NCBI RefSeq assembly: GCF_000307875.1 | Contig: NZ_AJLS01000118.1 | Span: 1-64,000, forward strand | Direction: 5' to 3' | DNA from: Neobacillus bataviensis LMG 21833 | Lineage (GTDB): Bacteria > Bacillota > Bacilli > Bacillales > Cytobacillaceae | DNA: 64,000 nt | In this document: positions 33,712 through 43,859 of the stretch, one piece after another | Position numbering within the stretch: the stretch's first letter is position 1 | Layout of the letters: each line of letters starts with the position of its first letter | Program-made: the position numbers and the translations under genes | The notes under the pieces: model-generated | The model's database searches: none | The model's input: only the letters and a program-made list of their open reading frames with translations | Told to the model about the DNA's origin: nothing

Positions 33712-35346
33712 ATGGAGATTTTAAATCTCTCGTTACCAGCAACGAACCGGTTTGCCTCAAATTATTTGGAACAATCAGTTGAAATCCAGCCTTTTTTTCA
33801 TTATCGGTTTAATGATGTACAAGAAGATATGAAAAGAATAGCTGAACTTAGTAGCCGATCGTTTCCCCGCATAGAGGTTGCTGCACATATTGAGGGTTTT
33901 ATGGAGCGCTTTCCGTCTTCAGATGCTGTAAAGAATTCAATTGAAAAGTTGAAGGCAAGTAATAGTGCTGTTGTTATTGGCGGCCAACAGGCCGGGATCC
34001 TAACGGGACCGCTTTATTCCATACATAAAGTCATTTCTATTATAAAATTAGCAGAGCAAAAAGAAAGACAGCTGGGAATCCCTATTATCCCTGTTTTTTG
34101 GATTGCCGGCGAAGACCATGATTTCCAAGAAGTCAATCATGTCTTTGTCCCTTGTGAGGAAAAAATAGATAAGTGGACATATCCTGAAAAAGTTCATCAA
34201 AAGAAAATGGTGTCCGATATCACTCTAAACAAAGATATATGTCTTTCGTGGGTAGAGAATTTGATTGAGAATTTTGGAGAAACAGAATACACAAATAGTC
34301 TTTTAGAATTTGCCGAAGTGCAAATATCAAAGTCAACCACCTTTGTTGATTTCTTTGCGAATATTATTATGGAACTTTTCAAGGATTACGGACTGTTAAT
34401 TGTTGATTCGGGGAATAGGGAATTCCGTCAGTTACAAACGGATTTTTTCAAAGAACAAATTGTTCACCATGAGGCAATTACCTTTTCACTTTTGGAGCAG
34501 CAAAGGCTAATAACAAAAAATGGTTTCCCTATTACTATTGAAGCGAACGAGAAAGCTGCAAATCTTTTCTATTATAATGAAAGAGCAAATGAACGAATTT
34601 TGCTGGAATATGATCGTGAAATTGATTGCTTCGTGGGGAAAAGTGGTACTATTACCTTTACTAAAGAAAAATTAGTGGTGTTGGCTGAGGAAAATCCCGC
34701 AGCATTAAGTAACAATGTGGTGACACGACCGCTCATGCAGGAATGGCTTTTTCCAACTGTTGCATTTATAGCGGGTCCAGGTGAAATTGCTTACTGGGCT
34801 GAGCTTAAGCTTGTGTTTGAGCATTTTCATCTAAAAATGCCGCCCATTGTTCCACGCTTGAATATTACTTTTTTAGATCGTTCAGTGGAAACGGATGTGT
34901 CAGAATTAAATCTTAATCTGATAGATATCTTGAAAAATGGAACCAAGCAGGAAAAAGAAAAATTTTTAGCCGCCATTAAAGATAAAGAATTAGCGGAATT
35001 ATTCTCACGTACAATCGAACAGTTGGGAAAACAATATAAACTGATTGAAGCCAAAACAGAGCAATTAGACCGTGCACTTTTGCCAATGTTGAAGAAAAAC
35101 GAGAATTACTTACTAAAAGAGATTAACTTCATGCAAACAAAACTAGAAAACGCAGTAAAATTGAAACATGACGTTCTCTTAAAAAAATATGCCCGGATTG
35201 ATTTGGCATTACGGCCTGATGGATTTCCGCAAGAACGAGTGTGGAATGTATTTTATTATTTGAATAAACATGGTTTAACGTTCATGAAAAATGTCATGGC
35301 AGGAACCTTTGAGTTTGATGGCCGTCATAAGGTTTTGAAAGTATAG
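33712..35346 (+). CDS. bshC: Bacillithiol biosynthesis cysteine-adding enzyme
   Basis: A 544-residue protein of the BshC family, which adds cysteine to glucosaminyl-malate in the last step of bacillithiol synthesis. Conserved segments include GGQQAGILTGPLY (near residue 90), PVFWIAGEDHDFQEVNH (near 125) and a C-terminal coiled coil. Bacillithiol replaces glutathione in Firmicutes. AAAGGAAG precedes the ATG. The gene is directly upstream of mraZ, as in B. subtilis (yllA), but has its own terminator. Confidence 0.93.
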   Translation: MEILNLSLPATNRFASNYLEQSVEIQPFFHYRFNDVQEDMKRIAELSSRSFPRIEVAAHIEGFMERFPSSDAVKNSIEKLKASNSAVVIGGQQAGILTGPLYSIHKVISIIKLAEQKERQLGIPIIPVFWIAGEDHDFQEVNHVFVPCEEKIDKWTYPEKVHQKKMVSDITLNKDICLSWVENLIENFGETEYTNSLLEFAEVQISKSTTFVDFFANIIMELFKDYGLLIVDSGNREFRQLQTDFFKEQIVHHEAITFSLLEQQRLITKNGFPITIEANEKAANLFYYNERANERILLEYDREIDCFVGKSGTITFTKEKLVVLAEENPAALSNNVVTRPLMQEWLFPTVAFIAGPGEIAYWAELKLVFEHFHLKMPPIVPRLNITFLDRSVETDVSELNLNLIDILKNGTKQEKEKFLAAIKDKELAELFSRTIEQLGKQYKLIEAKTEQLDRALLPMLKKNENYLLKEINFMQTKLENAVKLKHDVLLKKYARIDLALRPDGFPQERVWNVFYYLNKHGLTFMKNVMAGTFEFDGRHKVLKV

Positions 35347-35348
35347 AA

Positions 35349-35381
35349 AACTTCACACCCGTTGTGAGGTTTTTTTTTTTC
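35349..35381 (+). terminator. Intrinsic terminator of bshC
   Basis: Stem AACTTCACA/TGTGAGGTT followed by about ten T residues. Confidence 0.88.
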
Positions 35382-35438
35382 AAAAATTTACGGATAAAAA
35401 AGGATTTCAAGAAATTGGGGCGAATTGTTTAAAAATAG

Positions 35439-35484
35439 GTGGTGAAAAGTGGGGGAATGTGGTACATTTTTTATAGAAAGTGGG
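35439..35484 (+). promoter_or_regulatory. GTGG repeat array, probable MraZ operator
   Basis: GTGG occurs at 35439, 35449 and 35459, exactly 10 bp apart, and again at 35480, two helical turns further and overlapping the mraZ ribosome binding site. MraZ proteins autoregulate the dcw cluster by binding such direct repeats. A clear -35/-10 pair could not be settled. Confidence 0.6.
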
Positions 35485-35494
35485 GGTAACGGGT

Positions 35495-35926
35495 ATGTTC
35501 ATGGGTGAATACCATCACAGCATTGATAATAAAGGCCGTATAATTGTGCCCTCCAAATTCCGCGATGAACTTGGCGACATGTTTATCATCACAAGGGGAT
35601 TGGATCAATGTCTATTTGGTTACCCAGTTTCAGAGTGGGCGCTAATTGAAGAAAAGCTTAAAGGCCTGCCGCTGACAAAAAAGGATGCCCGTGCTTTTAC
35701 AAGATTCTTCTTTTCAGGTGCAACAGAGAGTGAACTTGATAAGCAAGGAAGAATCAATATCCCTGCACCACTGTTGCAATATGGAAAATTGGAAAAAGAA
35801 TGCGTAATCTTAGGTGTTTCCAATCGAATTGAAATTTGGAGCAAACAGATTTGGGAAGATTATTTTACACAGTCTGAGGAATCTTTTGCGGAAATTGCAG
35901 AAAATATGATTGGCTTTGATATATAA
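35495..35926 (+). CDS. mraZ: Transcriptional regulator MraZ
   Basis: A 143-residue DNA-binding protein made of two AbrB-like swapped-hairpin motifs, each with the conserved DxxGR element ([14 protein letters not shown] and [13 protein letters not shown]). MraZ forms a ring-like oligomer and represses its own operon. The ATG at 35495 gives the typical MFMGEY start and is eight bases after GGGGG; a GTG at 35480 is in frame but belongs to the operator and ribosome binding site. It heads the dcw cluster. Confidence 0.93.
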   Translation: MFMGEYHHSIDNKGRIIVPSKFRDELGDMFIITRGLDQCLFGYPVSEWALIEEKLKGLPLTKKDARAFTRFFFSGATESELDKQGRINIPAPLLQYGKLEKECVILGVSNRIEIWSKQIWEDYFTQSEESFAEIAENMIGFDI

Positions 35927-35988
35927 TGGATAAGTTATATTAATATATTTTCTGTAATATTGTTCGATTGGAAAAGGTGGTAACTAAT

Positions 35989-36921
35989 ATGTTTGAACAT
36001 ACAACTGTGTTATTAAAAGAAGCTGTTGACGGCTTAAATATTAAGCCAGATGGAATTTATGTCGATTGTACCCTGGGCGGTGCGGGTCATAGTTCCCTCA
36101 TTCTTTCAAGACTTGGGGCAGGTGGTAAACTATATGCATTTGACCAAGATGAAACAGCCATTGCGCATGCAAAAGAAAAATTATCCGAATACGGAGAACG
36201 ATTAGTAATCATTAAAAGCAATTTCTTATATTTAAAAGAGGAACTTGAGAGTCTTGGAATTGATTATGTAGATGGAGTTCTCTATGACTTAGGCGTATCC
36301 TCACCGCAGCTGGATACACCCGAGAGGGGCTTTAGCTACCATCATGATGCACCACTGGACATGAGGATGGATAATGATGCAGACGTTTCCGCATATGATG
36401 TCATTAATCATTGGTCATATGAAGACTTAGTCCGCATCTTTTTTCGCTACGGGGAGGAGAAATTCTCCAAACAAATCGCTCGTAAAATTGAGGCAGCGAG
36501 AGAAGTAAAACCAATTGAAACGACGTTTGAGTTAGTAGAATTGATTAAGGATGGGATTCCGGCACCTGCGAGAAGAAAAGGTGGACATCCTGCGAAAAGA
36601 ATTTTTCAAGCTGTCAGAATAGCTGTAAATGATGAATTAGCGGTATTTGAAAAGTCTTTGAACCAAGCGATTGACCTGCTAAAGCCGGAGGGGCGAATAA
36701 GTGTCATCACCTTCCATTCACTTGAGGATCGAATTTGTAAGGCGGCCTTAAAAAAAGCGAGTGAGACTCCACAATTGCCTAAGGGTTTGCCTATCATTCC
36801 TGATGAGTATAAACCGGTACTAAAGCTAGTCTCCCGGAAACCAATTCTTCCAACTGAAGAAGAATTAGAACAAAATAATCGTGCGCGATCTGCAAAGCTT
36901 CGTATAGCAGAAAAATTATAA
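35989..36921 (+). CDS. rsmH: 16S rRNA (cytosine1402-N4)-methyltransferase
   Basis: A 310-residue SAM-dependent methyltransferase (MraW/RsmH) that methylates N4 of C1402 in the ribosomal P site. Visible motifs are [12 protein letters not shown] (SAM binding, near residue 24), [12 protein letters not shown] (near 100) and [12 protein letters not shown] (near 235). The ATG at 35989 is eight bases after AAAAGGTGG; an upstream in-frame ATG has no ribosome binding site and lengthens the protein unusually. Gene order mraZ-rsmH-ftsL is universal in this group. Confidence 0.95.
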   Translation: MFEHTTVLLKEAVDGLNIKPDGIYVDCTLGGAGHSSLILSRLGAGGKLYAFDQDETAIAHAKEKLSEYGERLVIIKSNFLYLKEELESLGIDYVDGVLYDLGVSSPQLDTPERGFSYHHDAPLDMRMDNDADVSAYDVINHWSYEDLVRIFFRYGEEKFSKQIARKIEAAREVKPIETTFELVELIKDGIPAPARRKGGHPAKRIFQAVRIAVNDELAVFEKSLNQAIDLLKPEGRISVITFHSLEDRICKAALKKASETPQLPKGLPIIPDEYKPVLKLVSRKPILPTEEELEQNNRARSAKLRIAEKL

Positions 36922-36924
36922 AAA

Positions 36925-37045
36925 TAAAAGCGAAAGCGCCTTGCCCAGGGGCGACAGGCATAAGACGAGCAGGCGCGAAGGTTGCACTTTAACCTTCTTG
37001 ACTGATTGGCTTATGACCCCGAGCCCCTAGGCGCTTTCGCTAGAT
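36925..37045. repeat. Dispersed repeat, full copy C
   Basis: About 120 bp between rsmH and ftsL, in the opposite orientation to copies A and B. Outer arms AGCGCCT (36935-36941) and AGGCGCT (37029-37035) pair. The next helix is AGGGGC (36947-36952) with GCCCCT (37023-37028), where copy B has AGCCCC with GGGGCT. Internal AAGGTTGCACTTTAACCTT also forms a hairpin. It would be transcribed within the dcw operon. Confidence 0.8.
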
Positions 37046-37072
37046 AAGAATAACAATCTGGAGGGGAAATGG

Positions 37073-37432
37073 TTGAGTAATCTTGCCAGGAAATATTTAG
37101 AACAGCAACAAGCGGAACAAAAAGTGCAAAACAAAAGTCAAGTGAAAATTAAAAAATCCTGGCTTACTCCAGGGGAAAAAGTAATTGGCGTCGTATTTGC
37201 CGGAATGGTATGTTTTGGTTCAGTTCACCTTATTACAAACCAATCAAAAATATACGAGGTTAACAAAGACATTCAATTGGTGGAAGAAAAAATTTCAGAT
37301 CAAAAAAAGGTTAACAGTGATTTACAGGTACAAGTAAAAGAATTAAGTTCCTATGATCGAATTTTTAAAAAGGCTGTGGAAATGGGTCTTTTTAGGGATG
37401 AAAATAACGTCAAGGTTGTGCAGAAAAAATGA
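37073..37432 (+). CDS. ftsL: Cell division protein FtsL
   Basis: A 119-residue bitopic membrane protein: basic cytoplasmic N-terminus, one membrane segment (about residues 37-57) and an extracytoplasmic coiled coil (VNKDIQLVEEKISDQKK). It forms a divisome subcomplex with DivIC and DivIB and is an unstable, limiting division factor in B. subtilis. The start is TTG, five to six bases after TGGAGGGG. The last four bases overlap pbpB (ATGA). Confidence 0.9.
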   Translation: MSNLARKYLEQQQAEQKVQNKSQVKIKKSWLTPGEKVIGVVFAGMVCFGSVHLITNQSKIYEVNKDIQLVEEKISDQKKVNSDLQVQVKELSSYDRIFKKAVEMGLFRDENNVKVVQKK

Positions 37433-39696
37433 ACAAGAAACAGCCATATATGAATGTAGGAGCAGCGATATTGTTTGCGATATTCGGCCTGCTCTTTTTT
37501 GTATTGATCTGCAGGTATTTTACGATTCAAATTTCCGGGGAAGTAAGCGGGCAGCCACTTGCCGCAAAGGCTCAGCAAAAATATGGCCAAAAGGGAACCC
37601 TGCAAGCTAACCGTGGAATCATCTTAGATCGAAATGGCGAGTTGGTGGCCGAGGATACAGCTTCATATACCCTTATCGCGATCCTAGATAAAAAGATGAC
37701 AACGAATCCAAAAAAACCGAAACATGTAAAGGATATTAGTAAAACAGCACAAGAGCTTTCCAAGTATATTAAAATGGATGAAACAGAGATTAATAAAATC
37801 TTAACCAAAGGGAAAGAGAATAAAAGGTTCCAGGTCGAATTTGGCAAAGCAGGAAGAGATATTTCTTATGACACAAAGAAAAAAATAGAAGACCTTGAGC
37901 TTCCGGGTATCACATTTTCCCGTGACTCCAAACGTTTCTATCCAAATGGAATCTTTGCTTCACATTTAATTGGATATGCAGATAGAGTTAAAAATAAGGA
38001 TGAAAGCTATGTTATCCAAAAGGATGGAACCTATTTAACAGAAGGAAAAATGGGGATTGAGAAAGCCTTCAACGATGAGCTAACAGGGAAAAATGGAAAA
38101 ATAAATTATGAAAGTGATTTGTGGGGTTATATTCTTCCAGATGGAAAGCAAAAGATTTCCCCGGCGCAGGATGGGGACGATATATATTTGACCATCGACC
38201 AAAAAATTCAAGCCTTTTTGGAAGATGCCATGGATAATGTGGTGAAAGAATATAAACCGAAAAAAATCATCGCAGTAGTGGCAGACCCGAAAACAGGGGA
38301 AATCCTGGCAATGGGTCAGCGTCCTTCTTTCCATCCGAAAACAAAAGAAGGAATTGAAAAAAGCTGGCATAATGAGGCGATTGAAACGTCCTTTGAACCA
38401 GGGTCAACCATGAAGATATTTACCCTTGCTGCCGCGATACAAGAAAATAAATTCGATCCGAATGAAACGTATCAGTCCGGCTCCTATAGAGTTACGGATA
38501 AGGATAAAGCTATTCATGATCATAATGGATCCGGTTGGGGAACGATCACCTATCTAGAAGGTGTGCAACGATCTTCAAATGTAGCGTTTGCCAAAATCGC
38601 CAAAGAAAAATTAGGCTTTGAAACATTTAGAGAATATTTAACAAAGTTTGGTTTTGATAAACCGACGGGAATTGAACTTCCAGATGAAACATCAGGAAAA
38701 ATTCAATATACGTATCCAAGTGAAAAAATCACGACCTCCTATGGTCAGGGAACAGCGATTACCCCGATACAGCAAATCCAAGCGGCGACAGCAATAGCTA
38801 ACAACGGGAAAATGCTCAAGCCGCATGTAGTTAAAAAAATTGTAAATCATAATACCGGTGAAACAGTAAAAGAAGAATCACCGGAAGTTGTGTCAACGCC
38901 GATATCGGCAGAAACTGCAAAACAGGTGCGTGATATTCTCGAAACGGTTGTCACCTCACCTAAAGGTACCGGAGGCCGTTATAAGATAGAGGGTTACAGT
39001 GTGGCCGGTAAGACAGGAACGGCTAATATTCCAGGCCCTGGCGGTTATTTATCAGGGGTTAATAATTATATGTTTTCATTCCTAGGGATGGCGCCAAAGG
39101 ATGACCCAAAATTAATCGTTTATGTTGCCGTTCAGCAGCCTGAGCTTGAAGGGCTTGATGCAGGACAAGGCGCAATACCAGTTTCGGCTATTTTTAATCC
39201 TGTGATGAAAAATAGTCTGCACTACTTAAATATCCAACCATCTATGCTCGAAAAGGCTGTGGTAAATAAATTAGCAAATCTTAAGGGACAAGCTGCCGAT
39301 GAAGCTGAAAAGAATCTAAAAGAAAAGGGCTATGAAACCGTTGTGCTCGGCAGTGGAACAAAAGTTATTGGTCAGCTGCCAAAAGCGGGGACAACTGTTT
39401 TAGAAGGCGAGAAAGTAATCATCCAAACCGATGGTGAACTGACGGCACCAGATATGACAGGTTGGTCACTTAGGGATGTTATGAAATTAGCTACTATGGC
39501 TGAATTAAAATTAAATTCTAAGGGTAAAGGCTATGTCTCACAGCAAAATATTACACCAAACACCATTTTGCAGCGTGGGGATTTCCTTATTGTCGACTTA
39601 AAAACTCCCGAAGAAAAATGGGATATAGAAAAAAAGGCAGCACAGGATGAAAATGGAAAGACGAAGGAAGAACAAGTAGATAAGGTGCAAGATTAA
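37429..39696 (+). CDS. pbpB: Penicillin-binding protein 2B
   Basis: A 755-residue class B PBP, the septal transpeptidase that works with FtsW. It has an N-terminal membrane anchor, a dimerisation domain, and a transpeptidase domain with motifs STMK (catalytic Ser326), SSN (382-384) and KTG (528-530), followed by two C-terminal PASTA repeats from about residue 590. It is somewhat longer than B. subtilis PBP2B because of a charged C-terminal tail. It is coupled to ftsL by overlap and followed by a terminator that separates it from spoVD. Confidence 0.95.
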   Translation: MNKKQPYMNVGAAILFAIFGLLFFVLICRYFTIQISGEVSGQPLAAKAQQKYGQKGTLQANRGIILDRNGELVAEDTASYTLIAILDKKMTTNPKKPKHVKDISKTAQELSKYIKMDETEINKILTKGKENKRFQVEFGKAGRDISYDTKKKIEDLELPGITFSRDSKRFYPNGIFASHLIGYADRVKNKDESYVIQKDGTYLTEGKMGIEKAFNDELTGKNGKINYESDLWGYILPDGKQKISPAQDGDDIYLTIDQKIQAFLEDAMDNVVKEYKPKKIIAVVADPKTGEILAMGQRPSFHPKTKEGIEKSWHNEAIETSFEPGSTMKIFTLAAAIQENKFDPNETYQSGSYRVTDKDKAIHDHNGSGWGTITYLEGVQRSSNVAFAKIAKEKLGFETFREYLTKFGFDKPTGIELPDETSGKIQYTYPSEKITTSYGQGTAITPIQQIQAATAIANNGKMLKPHVVKKIVNHNTGETVKEESPEVVSTPISAETAKQVRDILETVVTSPKGTGGRYKIEGYSVAGKTGTANIPGPGGYLSGVNNYMFSFLGMAPKDDPKLIVYVAVQQPELEGLDAGQGAIPVSAIFNPVMKNSLHYLNIQPSMLEKAVVNKLANLKGQAADEAEKNLKEKGYETVVLGSGTKVIGQLPKAGTTVLEGEKVIIQTDGELTAPDMTGWSLRDVMKLATMAELKLNSKGKGYVSQQNITPNTILQRGDFLIVDLKTPEEKWDIEKKAAQDENGKTKEEQVDKVQD

Positions 39697-39701
39697 TTGA
39701 T

Positions 39702-39728
39702 AATCCCGCTTATTAAGCGGGATTTTTG
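39702..39728 (+). terminator. Intrinsic terminator of pbpB
   Basis: Ten-pair stem AATCCCGCTT/AAGCGGGATT followed by T residues. Confidence 0.85.
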
Positions 39729-39755
39729 CTTATCTGTGGTCAATCATGACAACGT

Positions 39756-39784
39756 TCTATTTGGACTAGTACAAGCATATAAAT
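39756..39784 (+). promoter_or_regulatory. Probable sigma-E promoter of spoVD
   Basis: TCTATTT (39756-39762), a 13-bp spacer and CATATAAAT (39776-39784) resemble the mother-cell sigma-E consensus (KMATATT, CATACAMT), 48 bp before a gene known to be sigma-E dependent in B. subtilis. Confidence 0.5.
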
Positions 39785-39832
39785 GAACGATAAAGCAATG
39801 AAAGTGTGTGATAAAGGAGGATTATTCATTGT

Positions 39833-41752
39833 ATGCGTGTTTCTAATGTAACTGTCCGTAAACGGCTTATGATTGCCCTATTCGTTGGAATTCTAACCTT
39901 CTTAATCATTGATGTTCGATTGGGATATGTTCAATTTATCCTAGGTGACATGTTGACGGATGGTGCAAAAGGATTATGGAGCCGGAATATCCCTTTTGAA
40001 CCTGAGCGTGGAAAAATAGTTGATCGGAACGGGGTACCGTTAGCAACAAATATTAGTGCCCCCACTGTTTATGTGATTCCGAGACAAGTAAAAGACCCAG
40101 CAACAACGGCTGAAAAGCTCGCGGCAGTGCTCGATATGCCAAAAGACAAAGCATATCGAGAAATTACGAAGGGCGCATCGTCCGTCCGGATTAAGGAAGG
40201 CAGAAAAATCTCTCATGAAAAAGCAAAGGAGATAAGAGCTCTCGATCTTGAAGGTGTCTATATTGGTGAAGACTCAAAACGGCATTATCCAAATGGGAGT
40301 TATCTTTCCCATGTTCTAGGGTTTACAGGGGTGGACAACCAAGGATTAATGGGACTTGAGAAGTATTACGATAAAGAGTTGAGTGGTGAACGCGGGGCTG
40401 TTAAATTTTTTGCTGATGCTAAGGGCAAAAGAATGAAGGGGATGGCTGATGATTATGAGCATCCTGTTAACGGCCTCGATTTGAAACTTACGATTGATTC
40501 AAGAATAGAAACCATTATTGAAAGGGAACTGGATATTGCCGAAGCAAAATATAATCCGGACGGAATTGTTGCGATTGCCATGAAACCAAATAGCGGCGAA
40601 ATATTAGGGATGTCAAGCAGACCGACATTTGACCCGGCTAATTTCCGTAATGTTCCCCAAGAGGTATATAACCGGAATCTTCCAGTCTGGTCAACCTATG
40701 AACCAGGTTCCACCTTTAAAATTATTACCCTTGCTGCTGCACTAAATGAAGGAAAAATCGACTTAGAAAAAGATCATTTCCATGATTCAGGGTCCGTCCA
40801 GGTTGCAGGAGCAAGGTTAAAATGCTGGAAAAGAGGCGGTCATGGGAGCCAAACCATGTTGGAAGTAGTTCAAAATTCCTGTAACCCAGGATTTGTGAAA
40901 ATGGGCGACCTTTTAGGCAAAGACAAGCTTTTTAAATATATAAAGGATTTCGGCTTTGGTCAGAAGACCGGGATTGATTTACAAGGGGAAGGAACGGGGA
41001 TTTTATTTAACCTAGACCGAGTGGGACCTGTTGAACAAGCTACAACCGCCTTTGGGCAGGGTGTTTCGGTAACGCCTATCCAGCAGGTAACAGCTGTTTC
41101 AGCAGCAATAAATGGCGGGATTCTTTACAAGCCATTTATCGCAAAGGAGTTAATTGATCCGGTTACAAAAGAAGTGGTGATGAGAAATACTCCAGTCGAG
41201 AAAAGACGAGTGATAACAGAGGAAACATCTAAGGAGATCCGCCATGCTCTTGAAAGTGTGGTTGCAGAGGGAACAGGCGGTAAAGCATTTGTGGAAGGAT
41301 ATCGTGTTGGCGGTAAAACGGGAACGGCACAAAAGGCACAAGGCGGGAGATACTTGGAAAATAACTATATTGTCTCCTTTATTGGTTTTGCTCCAGCTGA
41401 TGATCCGCAGATTGTTATTTATGTGGCCGTGGATAATCCCAAAGGTGTTACTGCCTTCGGGGGAACCATTAGTGCACCGATCGTTGGAAATATTATGAAG
41501 GATAGTTTAAGTGCGATGGGAATAGAACCAAGAAAGGATCAAATTGAAAAAGAAATAAAATGGCCTGATACCCCATTGCTGACATTACCTGACTTTGTGG
41601 GAATGTCAAAAAGTGAACTTATGGAGCAGATGATTAATTTAAAAGTAGATGCCAGTGGAGAAGGTGATATCGTTGTAAGACAATCACCAGACCCGGGAAC
41701 GAAAGTGAAGGAAGGCTCAAAAGTACGGCTTTACTTCGGTAAAGGCGATTAA
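39833..41752 (+). CDS. spoVD: Stage V sporulation protein D
   Basis: A 639-residue sporulation-specific class B PBP for spore cortex synthesis, expected partner of SpoVE. The N-terminus MRVSNVTVRKRL and one membrane anchor match B. subtilis SpoVD. The transpeptidase motifs STFK (catalytic Ser293) and GKTGTAQ are present, with one C-terminal PASTA domain (from about residue 580). GGAGG lies 12 bases before the ATG, slightly long. It is transcribed between the pbpB terminator and its own weaker terminator, consistent with separate sporulation control. Confidence 0.95.
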   Translation: MRVSNVTVRKRLMIALFVGILTFLIIDVRLGYVQFILGDMLTDGAKGLWSRNIPFEPERGKIVDRNGVPLATNISAPTVYVIPRQVKDPATTAEKLAAVLDMPKDKAYREITKGASSVRIKEGRKISHEKAKEIRALDLEGVYIGEDSKRHYPNGSYLSHVLGFTGVDNQGLMGLEKYYDKELSGERGAVKFFADAKGKRMKGMADDYEHPVNGLDLKLTIDSRIETIIERELDIAEAKYNPDGIVAIAMKPNSGEILGMSSRPTFDPANFRNVPQEVYNRNLPVWSTYEPGSTFKIITLAAALNEGKIDLEKDHFHDSGSVQVAGARLKCWKRGGHGSQTMLEVVQNSCNPGFVKMGDLLGKDKLFKYIKDFGFGQKTGIDLQGEGTGILFNLDRVGPVEQATTAFGQGVSVTPIQQVTAVSAAINGGILYKPFIAKELIDPVTKEVVMRNTPVEKRRVITEETSKEIRHALESVVAEGTGGKAFVEGYRVGGKTGTAQKAQGGRYLENNYIVSFIGFAPADDPQIVIYVAVDNPKGVTAFGGTISAPIVGNIMKDSLSAMGIEPRKDQIEKEIKWPDTPLLTLPDFVGMSKSELMEQMINLKVDASGEGDIVVRQSPDPGTKVKEGSKVRLYFGKGD

Positions 41753-41780
41753 CCTGAATAAAAAGATAATAATTAATTGG

Positions 41781-41817
41781 GGCGGTCGGAATATTTTCCG
41801 CCGCCTAAAATTTTATT
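41781..41817 (+). terminator. Intrinsic terminator of spoVD
   Basis: GGCGG-CGGAA pairs with TTCCG-CCGCC (one bulged T), followed by an AT-rich tail with TTTT. The absence of a long T-run makes it weaker, allowing read-through into murE. Confidence 0.55.
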
Positions 41818-41945
41818 AAGCTTTGATTACTAAATGGTAAAATAAAATATTTTAATGTAAAATAAGATGGAACTTTCGAAAGAAGTTTTTTTTAGGTGAA
41901 TGCTGGTAAATAGATTTGGACGGTTTATGAGAGGATTTGAGAGAA

Positions 41946-43406
41946 ATGAAGCTACAAAAGCTACTTGAGTATTTGCATCCAATCCATCCTTATAAGGGGG
42001 AAGACCCGGAAATTACTTCAATTGAAAATGATAACCGGAAGGTGCAAAAAGGGAGCTTATTTATTTGTATTAATGGCTATACTGTGGACGGTCATGATTT
42101 TGCTGCGTCTGCCGTTAATAGTGGTGCTGCAGCAATACTTGCTGAGCGTCCGTTAGACCTGGATGTACCTGTTATCGTTGTTAACGATACAACAAGAGCA
42201 ATGGCAGTGCTAGCTGATGCCTATTACGGACAGCCGACAAAAAAACTGCAATTAATTGGCATCACAGGAACAAATGGAAAAACCACTACCAGTCATTTGA
42301 TTGAAAAAATATTCGCTGATACAGGCCGAACCACAGGCTTAATTGGCACTATGTATACGAAAATTGCTGACAAAACAATTGAAACAAAAAACACAACTCC
42401 TGAAAGCCTGATCCTCCAAAAAACATTTCAACATATGGTTGATGCTGGTGTGAGCCTTGCAGTAATGGAGGTATCATCGCATGCCCTCGATTTAGGCAGG
42501 GTTCACGGATGTGATTATGATATTGCTGTTTTTACTAACCTAACGCAGGATCATCTTGATTACCATAAAACGATGGCGGAATATAAGCGGGCAAAAAGCT
42601 TGTTGTTTGCCCAGCTTGGCAACTCCTTCGAAAAAGATAAACCAAAATTCGCCGTCTTAAATGCAGATGACCCTGCATCGGAAATGTACAGAAGGTCAAC
42701 GGCTGCACATGTGATTACATATGGAATTGAACAAAATGCAGATCTACAAGCTGAAAATATTAAAATGACACCAAGGGGAACAAATTTTGATCTTGTAATT
42801 GAGGGTGCCATCTATCCAGTTCAAATGCAATTAATTGGTAAATTTAGCGTTTATAATGTTTTAGCGAGTATTTCGGCGGCGTTAGTCTCCGGTATTGAGA
42901 TTCATGATATCATCCATTCTATCGAAAGTGTCGAAGGGGTAGCTGGAAGGGTTGAACTTGTTAATGCCGGCCAAGACTTTACCGTGATTGTTGATTATGC
43001 ACATACACCTGACAGTCTTGAAAATGTATTAAAGACAATTCAGCATTTCGCGAAAAATAGGATTTTCGTCATTGTTGGCTGTGGGGGAGATCGTGATCGC
43101 ACTAAACGGCCATTGATGGCACAAATTGCCTGCAATTGGGCAACAGACCCTATTCTCACCTCGGATAATCCGAGAAGTGAAGATCCGCAAGCGATTTTAA
43201 AGGAAATGGAAGCAGGTGTGCAAGGTAAATCATACCAAGTCATTCCTGATCGAAGGGAAGCGATTTATTCAGCTGTCCATCAGGCCACCGCTGGCGACGT
43301 CATTTTAATTGCGGGTAAAGGACATGAAACCTATCAAATCATTGGCACTGTCGTTCACGATTTTGATGATCGGATTGTAGCCAGAGAAGCAATTGAGGGG
43401 AGATAG
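41946..43406 (+). CDS. murE: UDP-MurNAc-L-Ala-D-Glu:meso-diaminopimelate ligase
   Basis: A 486-residue Mur ligase adding the third residue of the peptidoglycan stem peptide. The ATP-binding motif [10 protein letters not shown] lies near residue 108. The specificity motif DNPRSEDP near residue 405 indicates meso-diaminopimelate rather than lysine. A TTG at 41937 is in frame, but its spacing to GAGAGG is too short; the ATG at 41946 also gives the MKLQKLL N-terminus like B. subtilis. It begins the cell-wall precursor part of the cluster. Confidence 0.95.
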   Translation: MKLQKLLEYLHPIHPYKGEDPEITSIENDNRKVQKGSLFICINGYTVDGHDFAASAVNSGAAAILAERPLDLDVPVIVVNDTTRAMAVLADAYYGQPTKKLQLIGITGTNGKTTTSHLIEKIFADTGRTTGLIGTMYTKIADKTIETKNTTPESLILQKTFQHMVDAGVSLAVMEVSSHALDLGRVHGCDYDIAVFTNLTQDHLDYHKTMAEYKRAKSLLFAQLGNSFEKDKPKFAVLNADDPASEMYRRSTAAHVITYGIEQNADLQAENIKMTPRGTNFDLVIEGAIYPVQMQLIGKFSVYNVLASISAALVSGIEIHDIIHSIESVEGVAGRVELVNAGQDFTVIVDYAHTPDSLENVLKTIQHFAKNRIFVIVGCGGDRDRTKRPLMAQIACNWATDPILTSDNPRSEDPQAILKEMEAGVQGKSYQVIPDRREAIYSAVHQATAGDVILIAGKGHETYQIIGTVVHDFDDRIVAREAIEGR

Positions 43407-43408
43407 GT

Positions 43409-43858
43409 ATGTATTTAGCTTTGAACGACTTGGCAAGTTTGTTTCCTGATAAACAAGGAATCCAGGACGAAATGGTGTTTCATACTGTTACGGATCAAGC
43501 AACTACTAATCAGCCCAAAGGTTTATTTTTATCAATAAATGAGGAGTCAGGGGAACTCTCAGATGCGATTGCGAATGGAGCCATTGCTGCTATCTGGGAT
43601 CATCAAAAAAAACTCCCACGATACACACCAACCTATTTTCCTGTTTTTTTTACAAAGGATGTGGCTTGGTCAGTAAAAAAGATAATAACACTTTATAAAG
43701 AAAAATTAGACGGAGAAACGAATAAGCGTATGGAGATCACTAATTTTATATTATTAAATAAAAAACTTCTTAATAAAAATAATCAAACATATGATATAGC
43801 TGGGATACTAGAAAAGCTGGAAAATAAACGATCGAATGATACCGAAAGGAGGGGATAA
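43409..43858 (+). CDS. MurF N-terminal-domain-like protein (possible murF relic)
   Basis: A 149-residue protein between murE and mraY. Residues 25-105 read like the UDP-substrate domain of Mur[19 protein letters not shown] aligns with the usual DSR-x-GxLF segment, followed by [13 protein letters not shown] and [15 protein letters not shown]. The ATPase motif (GxxGKT) and the rest of MurF are absent: the last 45 residues are asparagine- and lysine-rich and the stop is one base before mraY. It starts two bases after the murE stop with GGGGAG upstream. In many Firmicutes murF sits here; in B. subtilis it is elsewhere. The family call is from my own reading and is moderately sure. Confidence 0.6.
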   Translation: MYLALNDLASLFPDKQGIQDEMVFHTVTDQATTNQPKGLFLSINEESGELSDAIANGAIAAIWDHQKKLPRYTPTYFPVFFTKDVAWSVKKIITLYKEKLDGETNKRMEITNFILLNKKLLNKNNQTYDIAGILEKLENKRSNDTERRG

Positions 43859-43859
43859 A

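Noticed and set aside
43409..43858. A frameshifted full-length murF
   Set aside because: mraY begins one base after the stop codon, so there is no room for the missing ATPase and C-terminal domains in any frame.
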